A stretch of DNA of 29,140 nt from assembly GCA_050694055.1 (NCBI GenBank), contig JBOGWX010000025.1, positions 1 to 29,140 of the forward strand. Reading direction: 5' to 3'. Origin of the DNA: WHSV01 sp050694055 (GTDB lineage Bacteria > Actinomycetota > CADDZG01 > WHSQ01). The notes under the pieces were generated by a model. It searched no databases and was not told the origin of the DNA. It saw nothing but the letters and a program-made list of their open reading frames with translations. Positions 17,791-25,135 of the stretch are shown here, one piece after another (the stretch's first letter is position 1; each line of letters begins with the position of its first letter). Both the position numbers and the translations under genes were made by a program.

Positions 17791-18789
17791 ATGACTTCTC
17801 CGACCACGGTGGCCTTCCCCGTCGACCTGCCGGTCGTCAAGCGGCGCGAACACTGGGTTGCGCGTGCGGGCGAGCGCGAGCTGAGGTTGTCCAACCTGGA
17901 CAAGATCTTCTGGCCGGACGAGGGCTACAACAAGGCCGATCTGCTGACTTACTACTTCAACATCTCGCCGGTGATCCTTCCTCACCTCGTCGAGCGTCCC
18001 CTCACGATGAAGCGCATGCCCAATGGAGTGAAGGGTGACTTCTTCTACGAGAAGAACGCCCCGAGGCATACGCCGGAGTGGATGCCGACGATCCCGGTGT
18101 TCTCCGAGGACGGCAACAAGACGATCAACTTCCTCAGCGTGTCCGATGTCGGGCACCTATTGTGGATGGTCAATCTCGGTTGCATAGAGTTTCACCCATT
18201 GCACGCCAAGGGCACCGATCAGCAGCACCCGAGCTATGCCTTCTTCGATCTCGATCCCTTCGAACCGGCCGGCTGGGCCGAGGTCGCGCACGTAGCGGGA
18301 CTCATCAAGGTCGTGCTCGACCAGTTGGGCATCGACGCATACCCGAAGACGTCGGGCGCGACGGGGATGCAGATCATGGTTCCGCTCGACTGCACGCTGA
18401 CCTTCGACGAGGTGCGCGGCTTCGTGGGAGCCATCTCCGACCTGGTGCACAAGGTCGATCCCGGCACCACCACCTTGGAGTGGGAGGTCCGCAACCGAAC
18501 CGGCAAGGTCTTCCTCGACGTCAACATGAACCGCTCCGGCGCCAACATCGCGGCTGCGTACTCGGTGAGACCCGAACCGGGGGCCACGGTGTCGACGCCT
18601 CTGCGCTGGAGCGAGGTCGCCGAGGTCCATCCTCGCGACTTCACGATCGAGACCATCTTCGACCGGGTCGCCGGGGTCGGCGACCCGTTTCTCCCCGTCG
18701 CCGAGGGACCCGGGCAGTCGCTAGGAGGAGCGATCGACACGCTGGGGGCCGAGCCCCGCAAAGCCCGGGTAGTCCGCCGCGACCGCTGA
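17791..18789 (+). CDS. Stand-alone LigD-type NHEJ polymerase domain
   Basis: 332 residues matching the archaeo-eukaryotic primase-like polymerase (PolDom) of bacterial LigD. It fills gaps and adds nucleotides, preferring ribonucleotides in studied members, at double-strand-break ends. The catalytic acids are present: Asp153 and Asp155 in FFDLDP, and the third Asp in KVFLDVNMN. The N-terminal LSNLDKIFWPDEGYNKADLL and FHPLHAK motifs and the ATVSTPLRW motif are also there. The SGATGMQI motif carries Gln where many relatives have His. The polymerase is a separate gene; the phosphoesterase and ligase domains are in the gene at 22962. Ku is not in the window. Confidence 0.92.
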   Translation: MTSPTTVAFPVDLPVVKRREHWVARAGERELRLSNLDKIFWPDEGYNKADLLTYYFNISPVILPHLVERPLTMKRMPNGVKGDFFYEKNAPRHTPEWMPTIPVFSEDGNKTINFLSVSDVGHLLWMVNLGCIEFHPLHAKGTDQQHPSYAFFDLDPFEPAGWAEVAHVAGLIKVVLDQLGIDAYPKTSGATGMQIMVPLDCTLTFDEVRGFVGAISDLVHKVDPGTTTLEWEVRNRTGKVFLDVNMNRSGANIAAAYSVRPEPGATVSTPLRWSEVAEVHPRDFTIETIFDRVAGVGDPFLPVAEGPGQSLGGAIDTLGAEPRKARVVRRDR

Positions 18790-18811
18790 CTCCAGGCTTT
18801 TCAGGGGCGCT

Positions 18812-18830
18812 ATGCGCGCAGAGCGCGCAT
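18812..18830 (+). terminator. Hairpin after the LigD polymerase gene
   Basis: ATGCGCGC and GCGCGCAT form a perfect 8-bp stem around the 3-nt loop AGA, 22 nt after the polymerase stop. No U-tract follows, so the terminator call is tentative. Confidence 0.4.
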
Positions 18831-18880
18831 CACACCCCAAAAACGATGCGCCGGATCCGGACGACCGGTAGTCTTCCCGG

Positions 18881-18931
18881 ATGCCGGCGGAGGGGCCCGG
18901 CACCAGTGATCCAGGAGGTATTTCGAGATGA
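18881..18931 (+). CDS. Possible 16-codon leader peptide upstream of the EEP gene
   Basis: ATG 18881 opens a short frame, MPAEGPGTSDPGGISR, whose TGA stop overlaps the next gene's ATG by four bases (ATGA, 18928-18931). A TAGTCT box (18869-18874) lies 6 nt before the ATG, the layout of a leaderless start. The peptide itself contains the Shine-Dalgarno (CCAGGAGGT) of the downstream gene. Translational coupling is plausible; no run of a single amino acid suggests attenuation. The start could also be coincidental. Confidence 0.35.
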   Translation: MPAEGPGTSDPGGISR

Positions 18932-20196
18932 CCGTCGCCACCCGACCCAGGATGAGAGTCGCGTCGGCGCTGCTGGCCACCTTGCTACTGGCTCTGGACG
19001 CCTCGAGCGCCGGCGCGGGGCCGAACCGCTCCGCGAAGCCCTCCAAGGCCGGGGCCGCGCCTGCGACCGTGCGCTTCGCCACCTTCAACGCCTCACTCAA
19101 CCGTTTTTCGCAGGGGCAGCTCATCAGCGATCTCTCGACTCCGGACAACGCGCAGGCGAAGGCGGTGGCCGAGATCATCCAGCGGACGCGTCCCGAGGTG
19201 CTGTTGATCAACGAGTTCGACTTCGACGCAGCCGGCGAGGCCGCCGAGCTGTTCCAGGACAACTATCTGAGCATCGGCCACAACGGAGCTCGACCCATCA
19301 GCTACCGGTACTCCTTCCAGGCCCCCAGCAACACCGGCGTCCCCTCAGGCTTCGATCTGAACAATGACGGCACCATCGGAGGGCCCGACGACGCGTTCGG
19401 CTTCGGGTTCTTCGAGGGCCAGTTCGGCATGCTGGTCCTGAGCCGCTACCCGATCGCGCGCGAGGACGTCCGCACCTTCCAGAACTTCCTGTGGAATGAC
19501 ATGCCGGGAGCGCTGCTGCCCGACGACCTCGACACTCCCGAGCCGGACGACTGGTACACCGACGAGGAGCTCGAGGTCGTGCGGTTGTCGTCCAAGAGCC
19601 ACTGGGACGTCCCGGTCAAGATCAACCGTTCGACCGTCCACTTCCTCGTCAGCCATCCCACCCCGCCGGTGTTCGATGGGCCGGAGGACCGTAACGGCCG
19701 TCGCAACCACGACGAGATCCGCTTCTGGGCCGACTACATCAGGCCCCATCGCAGCGGCTACATCTATGACGACGAGGGAGGGCGAGGAGGCCTGCACCCG
19801 AGCGCTCGCTTCGTCATCGCGGGCGACCAGAACTCGGATCCCTTCGACGGCGACAGCGTCGAGGGCTCCGCTCAGCTCCTGCTCGATCACCCCCGTGTCA
19901 ACACCAAGCTGACGCCCGCGAGCGAGGGAGGGGTCGAGGCCAGCGAGATCCAGGGCGGGGCGAACGAGACCCACGAGGGCGATCCCGCCTTCGACACCGC
20001 CGACTTCGCGGACGGAGCACCCGGCAACCTGCGGGTCGACTACGTGCTGCCGTCTAAGACGCTCAGGCTCATCGACGGCGCGGTCTTCTGGCCGACCACC
20101 GACGATCCGCTGTTCCGGTTGACGGGCACCTTCCCGTTCCCGAGCTCGGATCACCGGCTGGTCTGGATCGACGCGCGCGTCGTAGGCGGCCGCTAA
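18928..20196 (+). CDS. Secreted endonuclease/exonuclease/phosphatase (EEP) family protein
   Basis: 422 residues. A signal peptide is evident (about 10-30, SALLATLLLALDASSAGA), so it acts outside the membrane. The EEP fold motifs appear in order: RFATFNASLNR (Asn), LLINEFDFD (metal-binding Glu), GMLVLSRYPI, FLVSHPTPP (His), AGDQNSD (Asp/Asn) and SSDHRLVW (catalytic His). Members are metal-dependent phosphodiesterases acting on nucleic acids or phospholipids; the substrate here cannot be told. A good AGGAGG lies 9 nt before the ATG. It lies between the two LigD genes, but secretion makes a repair role unlikely. Confidence 0.85.
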   Translation: MTVATRPRMRVASALLATLLLALDASSAGAGPNRSAKPSKAGAAPATVRFATFNASLNRFSQGQLISDLSTPDNAQAKAVAEIIQRTRPEVLLINEFDFDAAGEAAELFQDNYLSIGHNGARPISYRYSFQAPSNTGVPSGFDLNNDGTIGGPDDAFGFGFFEGQFGMLVLSRYPIAREDVRTFQNFLWNDMPGALLPDDLDTPEPDDWYTDEELEVVRLSSKSHWDVPVKINRSTVHFLVSHPTPPVFDGPEDRNGRRNHDEIRFWADYIRPHRSGYIYDDEGGRGGLHPSARFVIAGDQNSDPFDGDSVEGSAQLLLDHPRVNTKLTPASEGGVEASEIQGGANETHEGDPAFDTADFADGAPGNLRVDYVLPSKTLRLIDGAVFWPTTDDPLFRLTGTFPFPSSDHRLVWIDARVVGGR

Positions 20197-20249
20197 GGGC
20201 CCGATACCCTGGCAGCAAGGTCGGGCGATTTCCTCGCAACGATCGGGTC

Positions 20250-20278
20250 TTGCCGGATTGATATCAAAACGATATCAT
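20250..20278 (+). promoter_or_regulatory. Promoter and inverted-repeat operator of the FitAB-like module
   Basis: -35 TTGCCG (20250-20255), a 17-nt spacer and -10 TATCAT (20273-20278) lie 8 nt before the antitoxin ATG. The inverted repeat TGATATC-aaaac-GATATCA (20259-20277) covers the spacer and most of the -10. This is the classic position for autorepression by a ribbon-helix-helix antitoxin. The ATG has no Shine-Dalgarno, so the mRNA is probably leaderless or nearly so. Confidence 0.7.
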
Positions 20279-20286
20279 TCTGCATC

Positions 20287-20523
20287 ATGCCATCGCTGCA
20301 GGTTCGAAACATCCCGGATGACCTTTATAAGGCGCTCAGGGCAGCGGCGGACAGGGAAGGCAGGTCCCTGTCCGCGCAGACGGTGGCGATCCTTCGAAAG
20401 GCCCTCGCCGACTCGCTCGTAGATCGCGAGGGGGTGGCTCGGCGAATCGCAGCGCGTCGTAGGTCGGCCGGGGTTATGACGCGCAGTGGCGAGGAGCTGG
20501 TGAGGGAGGATCGGGATCGCTGA
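20287..20523 (+). CDS. FitA/VapB-like ribbon-helix-helix antitoxin
   Basis: A 78-residue antitoxin. The N-terminal Arc/MetJ-type ribbon-helix-helix (PSLQVRNIPDDLYKALRAAA, then GRSLSAQTVAILRKAL) binds DNA as a dimer; the basic and acidic C-terminus (SGEELVREDRD) is the typical toxin-blocking tail. It is followed immediately by a PIN toxin, whose first codons overlap its end. The inverted repeat upstream is its likely operator. No Shine-Dalgarno is present, consistent with a leaderless start at the ATG. Confidence 0.88.
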   Translation: MPSLQVRNIPDDLYKALRAAADREGRSLSAQTVAILRKALADSLVDREGVARRIAARRRSAGVMTRSGEELVREDRDR

Positions 20524-20950
20524 GGCTGCCGTTGTAGTCGATGCGAGTGTCTTCGTTGAGTACCTTGCTCCAGGTCCTGCCCACGGCGAGGTTGCTCCCC
20601 TATTCAGTGGAGAGTCGAGGATCGAACTATGGACGCCGGACCTCTGCTTGCTCGAGGTGGCCAACGCGCTGAGGAAACGATTCCTCACGGACAAGAGATT
20701 CAGTCGCCGGCATCTGGTCGACGGAGTCGCCGATCTCCTTGCCCTAGGCCCCGTTGTCGTGAGCAGCGGTGCTCTGGTCGAAGGGACCATCGAGTTCGCC
20801 GAGAACCTCACCGTGTACGACGCGGTTTATCTGGTGCTGGCCGCAGCCCGACGTATTCCTCTCTGCACTCTTGATGCTGGATTGGCCGCTGCAGCTCGGA
20901 GGGCAATGGTTGCCGTTCTAGTGCCGGGGATGGACCCGCTCGTTACTTGA
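20516..20950 (+). CDS. VapC/FitB-like PIN toxin with an apparent ATC start
   Basis: A PIN-domain RNase toxin, 144 residues if started at ATC 20516. All four PIN acids are present: Asp in VVVDASVF, Glu in CLLEVANAL, Asp in VYDAVYL and Asp in LDAGLAA. The first Asp is reachable only by starting upstream of 20540. In that frame, between the stop at 20501 and VVVDAS there is no ATG, GTG, TTG or CTG. ATC at 20516 is the best candidate, with AGGGAGGA 5 nt upstream and an 8-nt overlap with the antitoxin end; one base change would make it ATG. The first standard start (20648) deletes the catalytic Asp. Either the start is rare, a sequence error is present, or the toxin is weakened. Confidence 0.7.
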   Translation: MAEAAVVVDASVFVEYLAPGPAHGEVAPLFSGESRIELWTPDLCLLEVANALRKRFLTDKRFSRRHLVDGVADLLALGPVVVSSGALVEGTIEFAENLTVYDAVYLVLAAARRIPLCTLDAGLAAAARRAMVAVLVPGMDPLVT

Positions 20951-21196
20951 GACTCACAGGTAGAAGCCGAGGGTCACCCGGGAGTCCGAATACCATCGTG
21001 ATAGGAACACTGCACCGGGAGCACTGCACCGAACAAGAGACGTGCGCGACGCTCGGTCGGGCAGTCGGCTCGGGAGTCGGGCAAAGCCTGTCTGCAGTCC
21101 TACACAACTCACATCAGTTCATGGCTGAAGACGACGAGGCTCCGCGGCACGGACGCTCTGCGCGCTGTGACCTCTCCGATTTCAAGCCCACGCCAA
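20951..21196. other. Intergenic stretch with no recognised gene
   Basis: About 250 bp between the PIN toxin and the MFS remnant. A short direct repeat, GCACTGCACCG, occurs twice near 21010-21030. No coding signal, RNA gene or mobile element end is seen. Confidence 0.5.
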
Positions 21197-21481
21197 TTAG
21201 TTGCGCCGGGACTTGGGCTCTGAGACGTTGCGTGCCGTCAGAGCGATCACGGTGCTCAGAGCAACTACGAGCCCGAGGGCACCCGGCAAACCAACCAGTT
21301 CTGCCGTGAGCCCGATCGCCGGCGGGCCTGCCAGAAGTCCTATGTAGCCGATGGTCGATACGGCAGCGATCGCCGGCGCGGATGCCAGTCCCGCAGTTCG
21401 GCCGGCAGCGCTTATGACCGTCGGAAAGACACTTGCCAGTCCCGCGCCCGAACTGGCGACTGCGGCCGTTACCGGGTGCGT
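21197..21481 (-). pseudogene. C-terminal remnant of an MFS transporter
   Basis: The minus strand from 21481 to the TAA at 21199-21197 stays open for 94 codons and encodes the last two or three helices of a major facilitator transporter. Diagnostic parts are GAGLASVFPTVISAAGRTAG, AIAAVSTIGYIGLLAGPP and IGLTAELVGLPGALGLVVAL, then a polar tail ending SRRN. An in-frame stop just upstream (21484-21482) and the absence of an early start codon show that the first three-quarters are missing. The break lies 34 bp from the promoter of the following VapBC module, so the transporter was probably cut when that module arrived or by a deletion. The longer frame on the same strand is a shadow. Confidence 0.8.
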
Positions 21482-21514
21482 TCAGCTCGGAGCCGGCGCG
21501 GCTCAAATTCCCCT

Positions 21515-21550
21515 TTGACATTCTTGGCCATCTATGGCTATATCTGGCCA
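21515..21550 (+). promoter_or_regulatory. Promoter and 10-bp-phased repeats of the second VapBC module
   Basis: -35 TTGACA (21515-21520, perfect consensus) and -10 TATATC (21539-21544, 18-nt spacer) lie 5 nt before the antitoxin ATG. Three hexamers, TGGCCA (21525), TGGCTA (21535) and TGGCCA (21545), recur exactly every 10 bp, one helical turn, across spacer, -10 and start. They are likely operator sites for the antitoxin. No Shine-Dalgarno, so the start looks leaderless. Confidence 0.65.
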
Positions 21551-21807
21551 TGAAGCGGGTCAAGATTGCCGAACTGAAGGATCGGTTGTCCGAGCACCTG
21601 CGCGCGGTCGAGAAAGGAGCGGAGGTAGTGGTCACGGACCGGGACCGGCCGATTGCTCGAATCGTGCCTTTCCCCCAGCCCGGAAGGCGTGTCCGCGTCC
21701 TTCAACCGAGTCGCACCTTCTCGGAGGTGCGCGATCGGCGTCGCACCCGCGCCGGCTGGAAGACCAGTTCGACGAAGCTCCTCCTGGAGGAACGACAGGC
21801 GCGTTGA
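21550..21807 (+). CDS. Phd/YefM-type antitoxin of a VapBC module
   Basis: An 85-residue antitoxin. The N-terminal Phd/YefM fold is clear: MKRVKIAELKDRLSEHLRAV, then GAEVVVTDRDRPIARIVPF. The C-terminal 40 residues are basic and disordered, as expected for the toxin-wrapping part. ATG 21550 is chosen over upstream codons because the promoter -10 lies only 5 nt before it and the family's start motif begins there. The gene overlaps the toxin start by four bases (TTGA). It is unrelated in fold to the first module's antitoxin at 20287. Confidence 0.88.
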   Translation: MKRVKIAELKDRLSEHLRAVEKGAEVVVTDRDRPIARIVPFPQPGRRVRVLQPSRTFSEVRDRRRTRAGWKTSSTKLLLEERQAR

Positions 21808-22217
21808 ACGTTTACGTCGATTCCTCGGTCTTGCTTCGTGTCGTCCTCGGTGAACCCAACCGACTTCGGATCTGGTCCAAGATCACCAGGGCCGTCTCCA
21901 GCGAGCTGATACGGCTGGAGTGCCTTCACACGATAGATCGCGCTCGGATCCGACTCGGTCTCGAAGACCGCCTCGTCGCAAGGCGCCGGGCAGATGTGCT
22001 GGAAGCGGTCGACGCATTCAGCCTTGTCGCGTTGGATTCCGTCGTGCTCGAGCGAGCCTCAGAACCTTTTCCCACCTTGCTGGGCTCATTGGACGCGATT
22101 CATCTGGCCAGTGCGCTACTAGTCCGCGAGGAGTTCGAAGGGCTTGAGTTTGCAACTCACGATGACGAGCTTGGTATCGCGGCACGAGCGACCGGCTTCC
22201 CGGTGTACGACCTATAG
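21804..22217 (+). CDS. VapC-like PIN-domain toxin
   Basis: A 137-residue PIN RNase toxin. It begins with TTG 21804, overlapping the antitoxin stop (TTGA). The start is NVYVDSSVLLRVVLGE, with the first catalytic Asp at position 5. The other acids are Glu in LIRLECLHT, Asp in SLDAIHLASALL and Asp in THDDELGIAA, so it should be active. A GGAGG lies about 13 nt upstream, rather far, so coupled translation is likely. By family it cuts specific RNAs, for example tRNA, until neutralised by its antitoxin. Confidence 0.9.
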   Translation: MNVYVDSSVLLRVVLGEPNRLRIWSKITRAVSSELIRLECLHTIDRARIRLGLEDRLVARRRADVLEAVDAFSLVALDSVVLERASEPFPTLLGSLDAIHLASALLVREEFEGLEFATHDDELGIAARATGFPVYDL

Positions 22218-22218
22218 A

Positions 22219-22224
22219 TAGTCT
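22219..22224 (+). promoter_or_regulatory. -10 box directly before the DUF72 gene
   Basis: TAGTCT lies 7 nt before the ATG at 22232, with no Shine-Dalgarno between. It is the same hexamer as the box before the leader peptide at 18881. A leaderless mRNA is likely. Confidence 0.4.
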
Positions 22225-22231
22225 AAGTCGC

Positions 22232-22960
22232 ATGGGTAAGCTCTACGTTGGTACCTCGGGCTGGGCTTACAGGGAGTGGAAGCCGGACTTCTACCCGGGC
22301 GACATGCCGCAGAGCCGTTTCCTCGAGCACTACTCGAGCGCGCTGACCGCGTGCGAGATCAACGCGACCTTCTATCGCATGCAGTCGCCTGCGACCTTCG
22401 AGAAGTGGTCGAACGCGACTCCTGAGAGCTTTCGCTTCACGACGAAAGCGCACCGCGGGCTCACGCACTCGAGGACCCTCTCGCCCGACGGCGATCGCCG
22501 CTCGTTCCTCGACGCCTGGCTCGCGTCGGTGCGCCGGCTCGAGGCGCGCCTAGGAGCGATGCTCTTCCAACTGCCCCCCTACCGCCGGCGCGACGACGAT
22601 GCCCTCGGCGCGCTGCTCGCGGCACTTCCGAGCGGGACGCGCGCCGCGTTCGAGTTCCGGCACGAATCGTGGGACGACGACGTCGTGGCCAAGACGATCG
22701 CGGAAGCCGGAGGAACCGTGTGCATCTCGAACACGACCGGTGACGTGCCGGAGTCCCTACCCCCCGGCACCCTTGCGTACGTACGACTGCGAACCGAGCG
22801 CTACTCGCCGGAGGCTCGTGCCGGCTGGCTTGAGCTCCTGCAGCGCGAGGCGGCCGAGCGCGACGTCTTCGCCTTCGCCAAGCACGAGGGCATCCCCGCC
22901 GCAGACGAGTTCGGGGGCATCGGGCTCGCCCGGTGGCTGCGCCGCCGGGCGGACGACTGA
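22232..22960 (+). CDS. DUF72 (YecE-like) family protein
   Basis: A 242-residue TIM-barrel-like protein of family DUF72, whose biochemical function is not known. Family marks are YVGTSGWAYREWKPDFYP at the N-terminus, EINATFYRMQSPATFEKW, FRFTTKAHRGLTH, FEFRHESW near residue 140 and AYVRLRTE. Length is normal. It ends 1 nt before the LigD phosphoesterase-ligase gene, so the two are co-transcribed; DUF72 genes are often seen beside ligD, which suggests a role linked to DNA repair, but this is only association. Confidence 0.88.
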   Translation: MGKLYVGTSGWAYREWKPDFYPGDMPQSRFLEHYSSALTACEINATFYRMQSPATFEKWSNATPESFRFTTKAHRGLTHSRTLSPDGDRRSFLDAWLASVRRLEARLGAMLFQLPPYRRRDDDALGALLAALPSGTRAAFEFRHESWDDDVVAKTIAEAGGTVCISNTTGDVPESLPPGTLAYVRLRTERYSPEARAGWLELLQREAAERDVFAFAKHEGIPAADEFGGIGLARWLRRRADD

Positions 22961-22961
22961 C

Positions 22962-24473
22962 GTGTCCGGCCGCGCACGTGACTACGCCGGCAAGCGCCGC
23001 TTCGACGAGACGCCCGAGCCGAGTGCGACCTTCTCGGGCAACGTCGATGTCGCCCGGGCGCGCCCCGGCGACTTCTTCATGATCCACCAGCACCACGCCA
23101 CGCGCCTGCACTTCGATCTCAGGCTCGAGATGTTCAACGGCGACACGCCCGTGCTCGCCTCTTGGGCCGTGCCGAAGAACCTTCCTCTGACCAAGGGCAA
23201 GCCGCACCTCGCCGTGCATGTCGAGGACCATCCCTTCGACTACGGCGAGTTCTCCGGAACGATCCCGGAGGGCAACTATGGGGCGGGAGAGGTTCGGATC
23301 TTCGACACGGGCGCCTACGAGCTGCTCGAGCAGGAGCCCGCCAAGCTCACCTTCAGGCTCCGAGGGCGGCGCTTCGACGGGGAGTGGCACATGATCCTTC
23401 CCGAGAAGATGGCGACCAAGGACGAGTGGCTCGTGTTCTTTCGCAAGAGCCACAGGCCGGCGCCGGATCCGCCGCCGGAGCTGGCGCCGATGATGGCGAC
23501 GCTCGAACGAGAGGCCTTCGACGACGACAAGTGGCTGTTCGAACCGAAGTGGGACGGCGTGCGTGCGCTCGCCGTGTGCGAGCACGAGACCATGCTCGTG
23601 TCTCGCAGCCACAAAGACATGACGGCGTCCTATCCCGAGCTGCACAAGCTCCACGAGCAACTCGTGGCCCACGACGCGGTGGTCGACGGCGAGGTCGTTG
23701 CCTTCGACCGAGGCCGTCCGAGCTTCGAGAAGCTCCAGAGCCGCATCAACCTGCAGGACGCACAACAGATAGAGCGCGCCATGAAGGCGATTCCCGTGTC
23801 GTATATCGCGTTCGACCTCCTCTACCTCGACGGGCGGAGCGTGGTGGGCGAACCGCTCGAACGAAGGCGCACGCTGCTCGAAGAGCTCGTCGTGCCCAGC
23901 GGCCGCATCCAGGTGTCCCAGGCGGTTCCCGGAGAGGGCAAGGCGTTGTCGGACGCGGCGCGCGCGCAGAACCTCGAGGGCATCGTGGCCAAGCGACTGG
24001 GTTCCCCCTACCGGGTTGGAAAGCGCACTCGTGAGTGGCTCAAGATCAAGGTCACCTCCGACGCCGACGTCGTCATCGGCGGCTGGTCGCCGGGTGAAGG
24101 AGCGCGCTCGTCGTCCTTCGGCGCGCTGCTCGCGGGCGTCTACGACGACGAGGGACTTCGCTTCATCGGGGCGGTCGGCACCGGCTTCAGCGACCGGATG
24201 CTGTCCGATTTGGTGCCCCGCCTACAGGCCCACGAGTCGGAACGGTGTCCCTTCATCGAGGATCCCACGGGACTTCCGCCGAGTCGCTTCGGAAAGGCGC
24301 TGCGCAACGCGCGCTGGTGCGAGCCGAGCCTCGTCGCGGCCGTCGAGTTCAGGGAGCTCACCGCGGGACTTCGCCTGCGCGCTCCCTCGTTCAAGGGTCT
24401 GCGAACGGATAAGAGCCCGGACGAGTGCACGCTGGCGGCACTCATCGAGGCCGCCGGCGTCGACCCGCGATGA
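22962..24473 (+). CDS. ligD: LigD-type 3'-phosphoesterase and ATP-dependent DNA ligase
   Basis: 503 residues from the GTG at 22962. Residues about 20-165 are the LigD phosphoesterase, which trims 3' ends: QHHATRLHFDLRLE (His44, His50, Asp52) and FSGTIPEGNYGAGEV. Residues about 175-495 are the ATP-dependent ligase: adenylated Lys196 in EPKWDGVRA, IAFDLLYLDG (motif III), EGIVAKRLGSPY (IV), WLKIK (V) and an OB-fold C-terminus. The polymerase domain, fused in mycobacterial LigD, is a separate gene here (17791). Earlier frames back to 22599 overlap the DUF72 gene and are rejected. Together the two genes imply a non-homologous end-joining path with Ku encoded elsewhere. Confidence 0.94.
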   Translation: MSGRARDYAGKRRFDETPEPSATFSGNVDVARARPGDFFMIHQHHATRLHFDLRLEMFNGDTPVLASWAVPKNLPLTKGKPHLAVHVEDHPFDYGEFSGTIPEGNYGAGEVRIFDTGAYELLEQEPAKLTFRLRGRRFDGEWHMILPEKMATKDEWLVFFRKSHRPAPDPPPELAPMMATLEREAFDDDKWLFEPKWDGVRALAVCEHETMLVSRSHKDMTASYPELHKLHEQLVAHDAVVDGEVVAFDRGRPSFEKLQSRINLQDAQQIERAMKAIPVSYIAFDLLYLDGRSVVGEPLERRRTLLEELVVPSGRIQVSQAVPGEGKALSDAARAQNLEGIVAKRLGSPYRVGKRTREWLKIKVTSDADVVIGGWSPGEGARSSSFGALLAGVYDDEGLRFIGAVGTGFSDRMLSDLVPRLQAHESERCPFIEDPTGLPPSRFGKALRNARWCEPSLVAAVEFRELTAGLRLRAPSFKGLRTDKSPDECTLAALIEAAGVDPR

Positions 24474-25126
24474 CCGCGGCGCGCGACGCCATCAAGCGAG
24501 GCATCGGCAACCTCTACTCGTGGTCCGCGGAGCGCGTCTACGAACCGCTCGTGGTGCGAGGCGCGTTCCCGTTGTTGGGGGGCGATTTGAACGACCTCGC
24601 GCTCGAGCAGGGACGGCGGGCGGTCGCAGGAGCAGGAACGCGGCCGGTGCTCGATATGCCGGTGGGCACCGCATTCTTTACGGTGAGCGCCGCCGCGGCT
24701 CACGAGGGACTCGTGGTTGGAGCCGACATCGCCAGCGGCATGGTGCAGCGAGCGCAGCGAGCGGGGGCCGAGGCCGGCCTCGACAACCTCGTCGCGGTAC
24801 AGGCCGATGCACACCACCTGCCCTTCGCCGACGGAAGCTTCGGCGCAATCCTGTGCACCAACGGGCTGCAGGTGATCCCCGGTCTCGAACCGGCCCTCGG
24901 CGAGCTGGCGCGCGTGCTCGCTCCCGGTGCGCTGCTCTACGCGTCGGTCATAACCATGCCCGTCGCGGCCGCGCTTCCCGCGCGCGCGGGACGCAAGCTC
25001 CCGACGTTGCTGAAGTCGCGACGCGAGTTGATCGAGGCGCTGACCGGCGCAGGGCTTGCCGTGCGCGCAGTGCGCAGCCGGCGCTTAGCAACGCTCGTCG
25101 AAGCGCTGAAGCCGGTTGCCGGCTGA
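24470..25126 (+). CDS. Class I SAM-dependent methyltransferase
   Basis: 218 residues from the ATG at 24470, which overlaps the ligase stop by four bases (ATGA). It has a Methyltransf_11-type fold: motif I PVLDMPVGTAFFTVSA (a divergent form of the usual DxGxGxG loop), the acidic motif II VVGADIASGMVQRAQ, VQADAHHLPFADGSFGAI and LARVLAPGALLYAS. The substrate is not evident; similar proteins are often annotated as small-molecule or quinone methyltransferases. Coupling to the LigD gene suggests shared expression more than shared function. Confidence 0.85.
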   Translation: MTAARDAIKRGIGNLYSWSAERVYEPLVVRGAFPLLGGDLNDLALEQGRRAVAGAGTRPVLDMPVGTAFFTVSAAAAHEGLVVGADIASGMVQRAQRAGAEAGLDNLVAVQADAHHLPFADGSFGAILCTNGLQVIPGLEPALGELARVLAPGALLYASVITMPVAAALPARAGRKLPTLLKSRRELIEALTGAGLAVRAVRSRRLATLVEALKPVAG

Positions 25127-25135
25127 TAGCTCGGG

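Noticed and set aside
21114..21635. 173-codon minus-strand frame beside the VapBC module
   Set aside because: The real signal is the MFS C-terminus in a different frame of the same strand; this one is Arg/Cys-rich noise.
20951..22231. Insertion sequence carrying the VapBC module
   Set aside because: No transposase, terminal inverted repeats or target duplication could be seen.
22461..23765. Long minus-strand frame over DUF72 and ligD
   Set aside because: Shadow of two clear plus-strand genes; no recognisable domain.
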